64,000 nucleotides of DNA from Macrostomum hystrix (Eukaryota; Platyhelminthes; Macrostomidae). The stretch spans positions 4,431,501 through 4,495,500 of the forward strand of contig CATNEN010000037.1 of the NCBI GenBank assembly GCA_950097015.1. Direction: 5' to 3'. Below the pieces are notes generated by a model, which was given only the letters and a program-made list of their open reading frames with translations, was not told the DNA's origin and made no database searches. Below are positions 23,101-34,200 of the stretch, piece by piece. How positions within the stretch are numbered: the stretch's first letter is position 1; every line of letters starts with the position of its first letter. A program made the translations under genes and the position numbers.

Positions 23101-23586
23101 TACTCATCCTGCCCCCATCTTTACTCATCCTTCGCCACTTCCCTACTCATCCTGTCCCACATCCCTACTCATCCTGCCCCCATCCCTACTCATCCTGCCC
23201 CCCATCCCTACTCATCCTGTCCCACATCCCTACTCATCCTGCCCCCCATCCCTACTCATCCTGTCCCACATCCCTACTCATCCTGCCCCCCATCCCTACT
23301 CATCCTGTCCCACATCCCTACTCATCCTGCCCCCCATCCCTACTCATCCTGTCCCACATCCCTACTCATCCAATCCAATGTTCCTACTAATCAAGTATCA
23401 TTGTGCCGCTACTTGTCCTCCACCTATGGCAGGTTCTACTGGCTTGGCCTGTACTGCCTGTCGCTGCTGCTTTGTGCCGGCCTCTGGTTAGTTCGTAGAG
23501 TGCGCCAATGCAGCGAGGCCGACGCTGGCAATGACTTCAGGCCAACTGGCGGCTCGCTTCGTCGGCAGGGACGTTTCGCGGTTTGA
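20153..23586 (+). CDS. MPPE1: Cdc1/MPPE1-type metallophosphoesterase (393 aa)
   Basis: Five exons (20153-20292, 21069-21179, 21258-21637, 22209-22605, 23433-23586), all phases agreeing. A membrane segment near residues 18-40, a calcineurin-like phosphoesterase domain and a C-terminal membrane segment (about 345-365) match the Cdc1/Ted1/MPPE1 (PGAP5) layout; human MPPE1 is 396 aa. In that family the enzyme acts in the ER-Golgi and trims phosphoethanolamine from GPI anchors. Metal-site motifs: SDPQIQG (D61), GDLIDEG (D107), GDND (143-146) where GNHD is usual, and GHRH (252-255). The first exon starts with ATG 27 bases after TTGCAG. The atypical GDND may mark a subfamily or altered activity. Introns 1, 3 and 4 hold a minisatellite, a SINE-A and another minisatellite. 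Confidence 0.82.
20375..21030. repeat. About 44-bp minisatellite in phosphoesterase intron 1
   Basis: About 14 copies of a unit with GTAGGAATCGTCCCAAAC and TTCTCTAGTCTGGGTTGATT, period 43-46 because of a variable T run. It fills most of intron 1 (20293-21068). Confidence 0.93.
21701..22085 (-). mobile_element. SINE-A, most complete copy
   Basis: Read on the minus strand, the element begins with GTGGCAGAGCGGTTAACGC, a good A box of the tRNA-Ser/Leu class. A B-box-like GAGCTCGATTCC follows about 45 bases on. It then has a body of about 300 bases and ends at CCTCCTGCAGTTATTATTATTA, with a short TTA tail. Length is about 385 bp. Related copies lie at 17665, 26673, 38041 and 50768. It occupies phosphoesterase intron 3. 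Confidence 0.78.
22665..23385. repeat. About 20-bp minisatellite in phosphoesterase intron 4
   Basis: Tandem copies of CCCTACTCATCCTGCCCCA-type units fill intron 4 (22606-23432). The plus-strand frame stays open through the array and links the flanking exons, but the repeat protein has no family likeness; donor GTGCGT and acceptor GGCAG give the conserved reading. Confidence 0.92.
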
Positions 23587-23764
23587 AATTTTAAGTGAAA
23601 AACATCGCGAGTTCGATTTTAACTTTTATCTTACTTTTTTAGCTATCGGGACTTTGCTAGTCTGCATTTTGTATCTGTTTGTATTTTATCCAATATAAAT
23701 TTACATGTATGTTTAAAAGCTTTTTCTATAGTCTAGAAACATGAGACATCAATAATCCTTTCAA

Positions 23765-24880
23765 AGGATCCTGAAACATCCTTAGAATTCACCCTGAAAC
23801 ATCCCCAGAATTCACCCTGAAACATCCCTAGAATTCATCCTGAAAAATCCCTAGAATTCATCCTGAAACATCCCTAGAATTCATCCTAAAACATCCCTAG
23901 AATTTATCCTGAAACATCCCTAGAATTCATCTTGAAACATCCCTAGAATTCATCCTAAAACATCCCTAGAATTCACCCTGAAACATCCCTAGAATTCATC
24001 CTGAAGCATCCCTAGAATTCACCCTGAAACATCCCTAGAATTCATCTTGAAACATCCCTAGAATTCACCCTGAAACATCCCTAGAATTCACCCTGAAACA
24101 TCCCTGGAATTCATCTTGAAACATCCCTAGAATTCATTCTGAAACATCCCTAGAATTTATCCTGAAGCATCCCTAGAATTCATCCTGAAACATCCCTGGA
24201 ATTCATCCTGAAACATCCCTGGAATTCACCCTGAAACATCCCTGGAATTAGTCCTGAAACATCCCTAGAATTCATCCTGAAACATCCCTGGAATTAGTCC
24301 TGAAACATCCCTGGAATTAGTCCTGAAACATCCCTGGAATTCATCCTGAAACATCCCTGGAATTAGTCCTGAAACATCCCTGGAATTCATCCTGAAACAT
24401 CCCTGGAATTAGTCCTGAAACATCCCTGGAATTAGTCGTGAAACATCCCTAGAATTCATCCTGAAACATCCCTGGAATTCATCCTGAAACATCCCTGGAA
24501 TTCACCCTGAAACATCCCTGGAATTAGTCCTGAAACATCCCTAGAATTCATCCTGAAACATCCCTGGAATTAGTCCTGAAACATCCCTGGAATTAGTCCT
24601 GAAACATCCCTGGAATTCATCCTGAAACATCCCTGGAATTAGTCCTGAAACATCCCTGGAATTCATCCTGAAACATCCCTGGAATTAGTCCTGAAACATC
24701 CCTGGAATTAGTCGTGAAACATCCCTAGAATTCATCCTGAAACATCCCTGGAATTAGTCCTGAAACATCCCTGGAATTCATCCTGAAACATCCCTGGAAT
24801 TAGTCCTGAAACATCCCTGGAATTAGTCGTGAAACATCCCTAGAATTCATCCTGAAACATCCCTAGAATTCATCCTGAAA
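23765..24880. repeat. 23-bp minisatellite array (about 48 copies)
   Basis: Units of TGAAACATCCCTGGAATTCATCC with A/G and TTCATCC/TTAGTCC variants in regular order. The array starts about 180 bases past the phosphoesterase stop codon and lies outside any exon pair I can define. Confidence 0.95.
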
Positions 24881-25594
24881 TGTCTGAACTTCTGTCCGCG
24901 CTTGTCTTTCAATAATTCCTTATATTTTTTAATAGCTAAAAAATCTGTAAATAAAATGACTTTTCAAAACTCGCATTATACTACTGAACCAATTATCAAG
25001 TAAGTCGTGCAGTGACTTACTCATTGCTGGTCGGTAGTGTAAAGTGCGCTTTTATGATAATAAAATGATGCCCTATTAGTGTTTTTAAAGTGCAAAGAAA
25101 GAAAAGTACGAGTTCAAGTTGTTCTTGCGTCTCTCTTTCATCTGATTATTATGCTGATTATGATAATTATATAGTCAGTTTTATTGTCAAGTTGTCCGAT
25201 TCCAGAATACACACCAGCGGAAGTACTTGCGCTGTGAGCTCGCGTGCCTCCCTATCCACACCCACCTTCCTCCTCACTCTGCTGCTTGCTCCGCGCCAAG
25301 CCTTGTCAAAGCTGCTGCGCTTGATAAATTCAAGTCAAGCCTCATCAGCGTCATCATCTCGACTGGAAGGTCGCCTTCCTAACCTCTTTTCTGTACAGCT
25401 CTAAATTCTCTTCCCAGCCTCCCCGGTCGACTCCCCACACCAACAGTCAGTTCATACTTCATTAGCCGTGACTCGTGAGCACGCATTGCCAGCTTACTCA
25501 AAAAATGATCAGGCTGCATTTTCGGAGAATGTGCGTTCTTTCTCCCTGTGCTTTAGTTTTGCCGCGCCAGTAATGCCCAACCTTTTGGAAGTCT
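24881..25594. other. Spacer, no gene recognised
   Basis: The plus-strand frame 25090-25404 is Ser-rich and shows no domain. I do not call a gene. Confidence 0.4.
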
Positions 25595-25845
25595 AGTCTA
25601 GGGAATGTGCAGTCTAGTCTAGGGAATGCGAAGTTTAGTCTAGGGAATGTGCAGTCTAGTCTAGGGAATGCGAAGTTTAGTCTAGGGAATGTGCAGTCTA
25701 GTCTAGGGAATGCGAAGTTTAGTCTAGGCAAGGTGAAGTTTAGTCTAGGGAACGCGAAGTTTAGTCTAGGGAATGTAAAGTCGAGTCAAGGAAATGTGCA
25801 GTTTAGTCTAGGGAATGTGGAGTCGAGTCTAGAAAATTCGAGTCT
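25595..25845. repeat. 21-bp minisatellite array (about 12 copies)
   Basis: Units resembling GTCTAGTCTAGGGAATGTGCA and GAAGTTTAGTCTAGGGAATG alternate. Seven-residue repeats appear in open frames on both strands and are artefacts. Confidence 0.9.
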
Positions 25846-26672
25846 ACTGACTATAAAGTCTAGCAATTCCAAAGCTTGTTCAGTACTTAAAAATAAACGA
25901 TTTGTGACCGTAAAATGTAAGAAATTTGATGAGTAGTACATATCGGATTCTATTTATTGAATTACCAAGATATAGCTTATCTGTATTACCCGTTTGTCCG
26001 TCAACGCAGTGTATGTCTTAAAGCATTTCATTTATTTGCCCCGGGACAAACGGAACGTTCAGAATTTTATTATTACAAATACGTAATTCAGAAGGCTAGC
26101 CAATTCTAGCTTGATGCCGTACAGTATCGATGTTCAACTAATATTGGACTTAAAATATTGCCGGCTTCATGACCAAAATATAGATCAACGAGAACTGCTG
26201 TGCTGATCTACGTTTCGGTCCTACTATAGATACTAAAAACATTGAATAAGCAATCAGGATAAACCAATAAAAGCTCTGTGACGGATAATAGGGAGAGAGA
26301 GAAGTAGTAATTTACTGGATAGACAAATTTGTGCTTTCGGTTGAGTTGTGATATGCATAGAATATATGATTTCGTTTGGCGACCTACCTACCATTAGCCT
26401 AACCTGGCCCTGCAAGATGGACCGGCCCGTGCGACCTCTGTACTATGCTCCCGGGAGAATCGGCCCACCGGAAAGGTTTCTGGGCCACAAGATTTCCCCG
26501 GAGCAATTTTGGCGGATCGAAGATTCCTGTCCGACCCTCCCGCCCTCCCTACCTTACAGGTGCATCAAATTTAAAGGGAAAAACTGGCGAAATCTGATTC
26601 GGACAAATATGGGAAAATGAGTGCAAGAGCTTGACATTGTGACTGTTATTAGACAATATATTAGACCAATAA

Positions 26673-26822
26673 AACTGCAGGAGGCCTATGGGCAATGGCA
26701 CATTATTTAGTGACACTAGACTCGTAGCCAGCTAGGAGGCAGTTCTGCCCATTTCGCTGACTCCTGAGCACACACGCACACAGGTGTGTACGTCTGACTT
26801 TCTCATGGTCAATTTCATTGTG
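26673..26822 (-). mobile_element. SINE-A fragment
   Basis: It shares ACTGCAGGAGG, GGCAATGGCACAT, GACTCCTGAGCACACACGCA and CAGGTGTGTACGTCTG with the other SINE-A copies. The tRNA-like head is missing. Confidence 0.7.
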
Positions 26823-26906
26823 CTCCGCTGTGCTCCCGCGATGGAATATATAAATTACCAACCGAGCTGCTAAAACCCTTGCTACTCATTGCTTAATCCA
26901 CAGCGC

Positions 26907-26930
26907 TCAGCAGCAGCAGCAGCAGCAGCA
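26907..26930. repeat. Short CAG microsatellite
   Basis: About eight CAG units, followed by a short CAGT repeat. Confidence 0.85.
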
Positions 26931-29834
26931 GTCAGTCAGTCGAGTCATAAATAGTTAATTTAGCCAATGGCGATGCTGTGCTAAGGCTAGCTGTGTACTG
27001 CCACATTGATCATATATGAGCTTCCTCTCGGCTTATCGGGGAAATTTTAAATGAATGAAAAAATTTCTTTGCTCAAATATAGCGGCTTGGTTACTCGGAG
27101 CACAGTGCATGCCTACTTAGCGCACAATATATTGTTGACATGCCGATGAAGACCTTTCAACTCATAGCAGTTAGCAACAGTGCTGGGCTGTGCAAAGATA
27201 GATTGGAACTAAAATGTTCGGTGGTGGAGCGAAAGCTATCTCAAATATCTTTGAGATAGATAGATCTAGTGAGGGGGCAATAGTTATCTTCCCGACCCAT
27301 CCCCATCCCCACTTCTCTCTTTCTGTGTGTCGCGTGATCCCTGCCGTGCGGCGCAGCGAGTGCGTGAGGCCCTGGGCGCCGTCATAGTCGGCCCCTCTTC
27401 AGTTCCGTTGGCTCCCCAACTCTGTCCTATGGGAGCAGGACAGCAGCTGGCTGGCTGGAGGTGGGTGGCGGAGCTGCGGTGGAGGCAGACAATAAGAAAT
27501 GGAACGGCAGGCCAGCCAACCCCCGTCGATGATCCCAACAGTCACTTTGCCAGACTTGCCGTGTTGCAAGTCCCCCCCGCATTAAGCCGGTCAGAATCCC
27601 AGGATCCCGAAGCGTCTTGGCCTATCGTTTAAGCGACCCGCGCCGCCGGAGTCTCCCAGATCAATTCGGCACCATTGCGTCCCTAGCCGCTCTGTTCTTT
27701 CGGTGAGTGAGTCGATGGCGAGCCTAATGGATATCGGGCTAGCTGAGACAGTTGCACTTTTCGGCTGTTCCGCATGTCTGCAAATTGAGATGCAATCCCC
27801 GGCGGCAGTAGTTCGGAAAACACTGGGAACAAAATAAATGGCGCAGTTTTCATTCGACACCGCCACTGACTCAGCCTGGAAATCCCTGACTGGGCTGCTG
27901 CACGATTTGGGAACAGCGGGGGACTGTGGGCGAGGGAGAGATCGGTGGCGAGGGGTGGCGGAGGCAAGGCGCAGGTTTTTTTGTGGGGCGACTCGCCATT
28001 GTTGCCCTTGTTTGGAGCTGGTCTCACTGAGCAGCACGCGCTCAGCCCCCTCTCCCCTCGTTTCCAATTCAATCCTCATTGTGATTTTTCGCTCTCTTCA
28101 CCAAAGCCATCTCTTAGGTTTTTCGTCCGCCTTATCCTCGTCTATAGTTGCCGGTACTGGCTGGGTGGAACTCTAGCAGGATTTTAACGCTTCATATCCA
28201 GCGCGAATGTCTGGGCGTGGTACGGCCGCTGCTGCATCAGAGCCAGCTAGATGTGGCTGAGAACTGCACGGGAAAGGCTGGGACATGGCGGCGGAGCGAG
28301 CGTATGATATTATTGAGTCAGTGGGAAACAAGCGGTGCATTTGGGGATGCTGGAGGAAGGGTATAGAATCCATTTCGGCCTGTGGCTATAGAGTCTATAT
28401 TCTCCCCTTGCCGCCCTGCTCCAGCGGTGTTGACATTCGTTAAGGAGAGAAAGACAAGGGACAGACAAGAGTGATGCATGCGGCGCCAAACCAGTGCATG
28501 CTATGCATGATACAGCTTTCCTCTAATGGCAGTGTCTTGCACTCGCTTATGGCTAAGGCCAAATATGCCTGTTTATCGTGATCGAGGCGACGATCGCAAA
28601 AGGCTGAGAAACTGTCCTCCGAGCTCGTGCATTATGCATTTGTTGTTTGGGTCTGGCGAGCTGACCAACGGACTTAAATTGGTTAAAGGAGCCAGTCTGT
28701 TACACGTACTTTGCCTTTACATCCCTGCTCCACCCACTATAGCCCATTCTCAGAGTCTTTGTGAGACTTTTTGACAAGCAGAAAATAAGAAAATTAGACA
28801 GTCGTGTCCAAAAAGGAAAAATGCGCTTTACCCAAATCTACCACAGCTTACACACCACAGTGCAGACGTTACATTTGAGCATGTTTATTATATTCTCATA
28901 CAAATCAAAAGTAGGCACACAGCGCGGATCACTATTCCTTTCGTCTCTCGATATCTACCCCCGAATGTACATTCAACAGTCGTCCATGTTTATGACTAGT
29001 TGTTGCTGCTAGCTAACGAAACTTTCAGACATCCCGTATGCAGAATAATAATTTGATAAGATCATTAGTGGCTGCGTTTTCTGATCATCTGACACCTGAG
29101 TGACGAGTCAAGATAGGTAGGGGCTGGATGTTGAAATTTAAACAAAGATTTAATGGAATTGCCAGTCGCACTACGCGTGACACTCTTGGCCCTAGGTCGC
29201 TCGCGCACTCAATCCATTAAATTGAGCCGTCCCTGAGGCCCGCGCTCTTCCAGACTGGCGCTGCAATGCAACTGAATGCCATTATGCGGCCAGAACTAGT
29301 GCAGCAGGCCTATAGAATTGGCGCGAGGACAGATACGAAAAAATACAACAGAAAAAGCAGACGCCCCACTTGTCCCACTAACCTGCCCCGCCCTCCTCAC
29401 TCTGGCTCCTCCTCTCCTCTTGGCAACCGAGCTAACCTGGATGCGAAAAAAGTTGCGAGCAATTTTATATGAATATAACTATATCCGTGAATGTGCACGC
29501 CTCAGAGCAGCCTCAAACTGACAGCAGACTTCTCTGAGAGCCGTAGAGAATGCTGTATAGGCCCCAGCTGCATTGCGTTTTTCAGGCTGCTGATGGGGGT
29601 CGAAATACCCCGCGAGACTCTGGGACTCTGCTGGGGGGAGGGGAAGCCAGTTGAAAAAAATTGTGAGAAAGCAGAGAAGCAGCTTTACCAAATACCCGGG
29701 AAAAGCGTCCCCAGGATGAGGAGGACAGAAAGGAGATGGGAAAAGTTTCCCTTTGCCAGTGACTTTTTCCCTCACCTCTCTGTCTTTCATCCCTGTCACC
29801 CACTAAAACCGAACTATGAAAAAGGAGTTACTGG

Positions 29835-29837
<3 letters not shown>

Positions 29838-29882
<45 letters not shown>
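29838..29882. repeat. CAG microsatellite (about 15 units)
   Basis: A pure CAG run. Frames across it read as poly-Gln, poly-Ala or poly-Leu, but no supported gene contains it. Confidence 0.9.
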
Positions 29883-29884
<2 letters not shown>

Positions 29885-30551
29885 AGTGTTAAGCGTAGAG
29901 GAAGCGAGGCTGCCATCTCTCGCTATCTGCATGGCAGCCAGAATTTTCGCTTTCAAACACACACACACACACGCCCTGAGAGCAGACACTCGCGCACTCG
30001 TCAACGAGCTTACCACGCCAGAAACTCTTCCCCAACCACAACCTCCCTCTACCACTCACTACCTTTCATTCCCGTGTCACGTCAGTGCTGGCGGTGCTGG
30101 TCGACCCACTCGGATACTGCAGTTTTTACAGGCATTTATTTTGGCCATTCGCGTCAGAGCTTAGCTCAATGAAATTCCGGCGTGGTTGCTGACAAAAACT
30201 GCGACTTAATGGGCCGCTTGGTTTCGCCCAGGCGAGCCCGCCATCGATTCAAACCATGTCGTACAAAGGACGGACGGTGAAGGGGGTTGGGGTTGAATCC
30301 GAGGTTTGCGCCAGAGAAAACGGAAAAGATCAAAGCCGGGATTTGAACCCACCACCCGATATACAAGCACACACAAATTTATGATTAAAGACATTTTGTG
30401 CTTTAGAATCCAATATTGTCTAGTTTGAGCTCGCTCATCTCTTATCTGCGGATGCTACTCAAAGGCCAGGCAGGTACATGAGACGACAATTCTTAGCGTT
30501 TGAAAGCGACCGATTAGTTGGACAATTTTAATCCTAATAAAAAATACCCCA

Positions 30552-31240
30552 CGCCCATTCAATATCAATCGAATCCCATTCAATATCAATCGAATCCCAT
30601 TCAGAATCAATCGAATCCCATTCAATATCAATCGAATCCCATTCCATATCAATCGAATCCCATTCAATATCAATCGAATCCCATTCAATATCAATCGAAT
30701 CCCATTCAATATCAATCGAATCCCATTCAATATCAATCGAATCCCATTCAATATCAATCGAATCCCATTCAATATCAATCGAATCCCATTCAGAATCAAT
30801 CGAATCCCATTCAATATCAATCGAATCCCATTCCATATCAATCGAATCCCATTCAATATCAATCGAATCCCATTCAAGATCAATCGAATCCCATTCAAGA
30901 TCAATCGAATCCCATTCAAGATCAATCGAATCCCATTCAAGATCAATCGAATCCCATTCAATATCAATCGAATCCCATTCAATATAAATCGAATCCCATT
31001 CAAGATCAATCGAATCCCATTCAATATAAATCGAATCCCATTCAAGATCAATCGAATCCCATTCAATATCAATCGAATCCCATTCAAGATCAATCGAATC
31101 CCATTCAAGATCAATCGAATCCCATTCAAGATCAATCGAATCCCATTCAAGATCAATCGAATCCCATTCAAGATCAATCGAATCCCATTCAAGATCAATC
31201 GAATCCCATTCAAGATCAATCGAATCCCATTCAGCACCAT
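30552..31240. repeat. 21-bp minisatellite upstream of the PKG first exon (about 32 copies)
   Basis: Units of TCAATATCAATCGAATCCCAT, with GATCAATC variants concentrated in the right half. It ends about 55 bases before the PKG start codon. Both strands carry frames of over 300 residues made of 7-residue repeats; these are artefacts of a period divisible by three. Confidence 0.95.
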
Positions 31241-31295
31241 TTGAATCAAATTCAGATTTCCATACAAGAATCCTATTTTGGTTCTAAGGCAAAGG

Positions 31296-34200
31296 ATGCC
31301 AGCCACGGGAGGACAGCCGTCAGCTGCTTCAGCGGCTTCGGCAGCGACCGTGGCGTCTGCAACGGCACCCTCCGGCTCTGCGGACAGTCCGCCAGCCGCC
31401 GCCGCCGCCGCCACCGCCGCCCCTGCAGCCAGCGGAGGTGGCCCAATCACTAGCAGCTCCTCGGTGGACCATCAGCAGGCGGCCTCGCGACTGAAGCTGG
31501 AGTGCCAGCGTCAGGCCGACCGTCTGCGCGACGTTCAGGCGTCCAACGAGGACCTGCGGCAGCTGGTCGAGGCTCAGCGGACTGAGATCTCGGTCCTGCG
31601 CCTAGAGATCGCCCGCCTGAGGTCCGCGCTGGATCTGGCAGTCGGCAGCGACGTGGCCGAAGCCCTGCACGGCGGCCACGGCGGGCCGAGGGCGCCGGCG
31701 GCCAAGGCCGGGCCTGGGACAAACCCGCGGGAGCGACTCAAGCGCCAGGGTGTGTCGGGCGAGTCGCTCGACTCCCAGCTTGGCGGCATCGAGCTGACTC
31801 AGCACGAGAAGGACGACAAGTGAGTTGGCAGTTTGACTTGGCAACGGACCAGCGCCTTGTTGCTACGCTGTCTGAGCAAGGAGACGGCCAGATTCTTGAG
31901 TCTTGAGTCCCCAGAGAGAGAGAGAGAGTGAGTAGGGATCATTCCACTCGACGCAAAGTCCTCTCACCCAAGTTCTCTTCCCACATTTTTACCATGAAAG
32001 GATCTATTTTTTCTCTCGGGCCTTCTTCGATCCCATATCACATTTTTGACGTCTTTGGGGTGGGGATTTCATCTCTGCCTAATCCCCTAACTCACGAATA
32101 CTATGGGCCACTCACAGGATTTTTTGCTATTCGCCAGCTCACATTTCAGCTTCCAATCTGAGATGAAATTTCTGTGATGGAACTAAAATAGGATTTATCA
32201 GTTATCTTCGCCGAAGAGACTTCTTGGGCCTTGAGTCTGTTGACCTTTGCCTTCTTTTCTACTCGTATTAATCACAGATGCGTGATTTCCTGTTTGTTGT
32301 TGCCAGACTAGTGATTCTGTTAATTTTACCAGAACCGGAATATCAATCAGCTGATTTTACCAGAACCGGAATATCAATCAACTGATTTTACCAGAACCGG
32401 AATATCAATCAGCTGATTTTACCAGAACCGGAATATCAATCAGCTGATTTTACCAGAACCGGAATATCAATCAGCTGATATTACCAGAACCAGAATATCA
32501 ATCAGCTGATATTACCAGAACCAGAATATCAATCAGCTGATTTTACCAGAACCAGAATATCAATCAGCAGATTTTACCAGAACCGGAATATCAATCAGCT
32601 GATTTTACCAGAACCGGAATATCAATCAGCTGATTTTACCAGAACCAGAATATCAATCAGCTGATATTACCAGAACCGGAATATCAATCAGCTGATTTTA
32701 CCAGAACCAGAATATCAATCAGCTGATTTTACCAGAACCGGAATATTAATCAGCTGATTTTACCAGAACCAGAATATCAATCAGCTGATTTTACCAGAAC
32801 CAGAATATCAATCAGCTGATTTTACCAGAACCGGAATATCAATCAGCTGATATTACCAGAACCAGAATATCAATCAGCTGATTTTACCAGAACCGGAATA
32901 TCAATCAGCTGATATTACCAGAACCAGAATATCAATCAGCTGATTTTACCAGAACCAGAATATCAATCAGCTGATTTTACCAGAACCAGAATATCAATCA
33001 GCAGATTTTACCAGAACCAGAATATCAATCAGCTGATTTTACCAGAACCGGAATATCAATCAGCTGATATTACCAGAACCAGAATATCAATCAGCTGATT
33101 TTACCAGAACCGGAATATTAATCAGCTGATTTTACCAGAACCAGAATATCAATCAGCTGATTTTACCAGAACCAGAATATCAATCAGCAGATTTTACCAG
33201 AACCAGAATATCAATCAGCTGATTTTACCAGAACCAGAATATCAATCAGCAGATTTTACCAGAACCGGAATATCAATCAACTGATTTTACCAGAACCGGA
33301 ATATCAATCAGCTGATTTTACCAGAACCGGAATATCAATCAACTGATTTTACCAGAACCGGAATATCAATCAACTGATATTGCCAGCTGAACTTAACATC
33401 AATCAGCTGATTTTACCAGAACTTCAAAAGCCTCCAAAGCCTTAACATATCAGATGATCCCATGCGTGTGACAACTGAAAACTGACATTATTTTATTCTG
33501 CCGAGAAGCCGGAAGCGAAAGCACATGCCAACCGTGACACGGGGCTGGGGGGGCTGGCGACTCTGCAAGCAGGAAGTTAGACACAATGGGACAAGCGAGG
33601 AAAGTGGTATAAAGGAAAGATATTTCTCATGCCGCAGGGGTCAACTAGAACTAAAAATTGATATTCTTGGCATCCCTAAGTTAATTAAATGCGGCACTAC
33701 TGACCCTGGGCCGGCCCAGAATCACAAATTCCACTGTTTACTGCTGCATCATCTTTCACTCTGAGAGCCCCAGCATCCACCCCACCCCCACCCCACCCCA
33801 CACTCCGAGCAGCCATTTTTGGCGCTCAACGTCCAGCTGGTTAAGTGAGCAACGCTTTCTCAGATCCTGCCAGCTGTGAGCGGCCTTCTCACTCCCCTTT
33901 CCATTTATGCTCTTCCCGCCCCCCACCGCAGCTCTCCCGCCAAGAGATCTGGATTTTGGCTAAGGTGGAAGAAAAAAGCGGAAACTCACATGATTTGGAC
34001 ACTCTCGCTGCACTACGGCCCGATTTCATATTCTTGACTAATTCAATCTGGCTGCTCTGTGACAATTAAAAATCGATTTTTTTATCGTTGTTCCGATTTA
34101 TCTTTTGATGCCAATTTAGCACCGTAGGCACCTAGGCAACTCTTTCTGTTATTTTCTACCCTCTGCCAAGTTTACCCGACCGAAAATATTCTCTTACTCT

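Larger units (their letters stand above)
25846..30550. other. Long region upstream of PKG without recognised genes
   Basis: About 4.7 kb of mixed composition. It contains a SINE-A fragment (26673), CAG runs (26907 and 29838), a CA run near 29955 and a GC-richer part (27280-28200) whose frames on both strands match nothing I recognise. It may hold promoters or alternative first exons of PKG, which is common in this gene family, but no exon can be supported. Confidence 0.4.

Noticed and set aside
22163-23586. Single long frames joining the phosphoesterase exons through the array
   Set aside because: The array part has no likeness to the family, and a proper donor and acceptor remove it in phase.
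18890-24880. CRISPR-like direct repeats
   Set aside because: Units are head-to-tail without unique spacers, in a eukaryotic genome.
26348-26620. 90-residue plus-strand frame
   Set aside because: No family likeness and no supporting splice or start context.
27591-28176. Frames of 110-160 residues on both strands in a GC-richer region
   Set aside because: No recognisable domain, frames overlap on opposite strands, and composition alone explains them.
30455-31453. Reading frames of 311-331 residues on both strands
   Set aside because: They run through a 21-bp array; period divisible by three keeps frames open. Only 31296-31819 at the right end is coding (PKG exon 1); a frame start at 31278 is TTG, not ATG.
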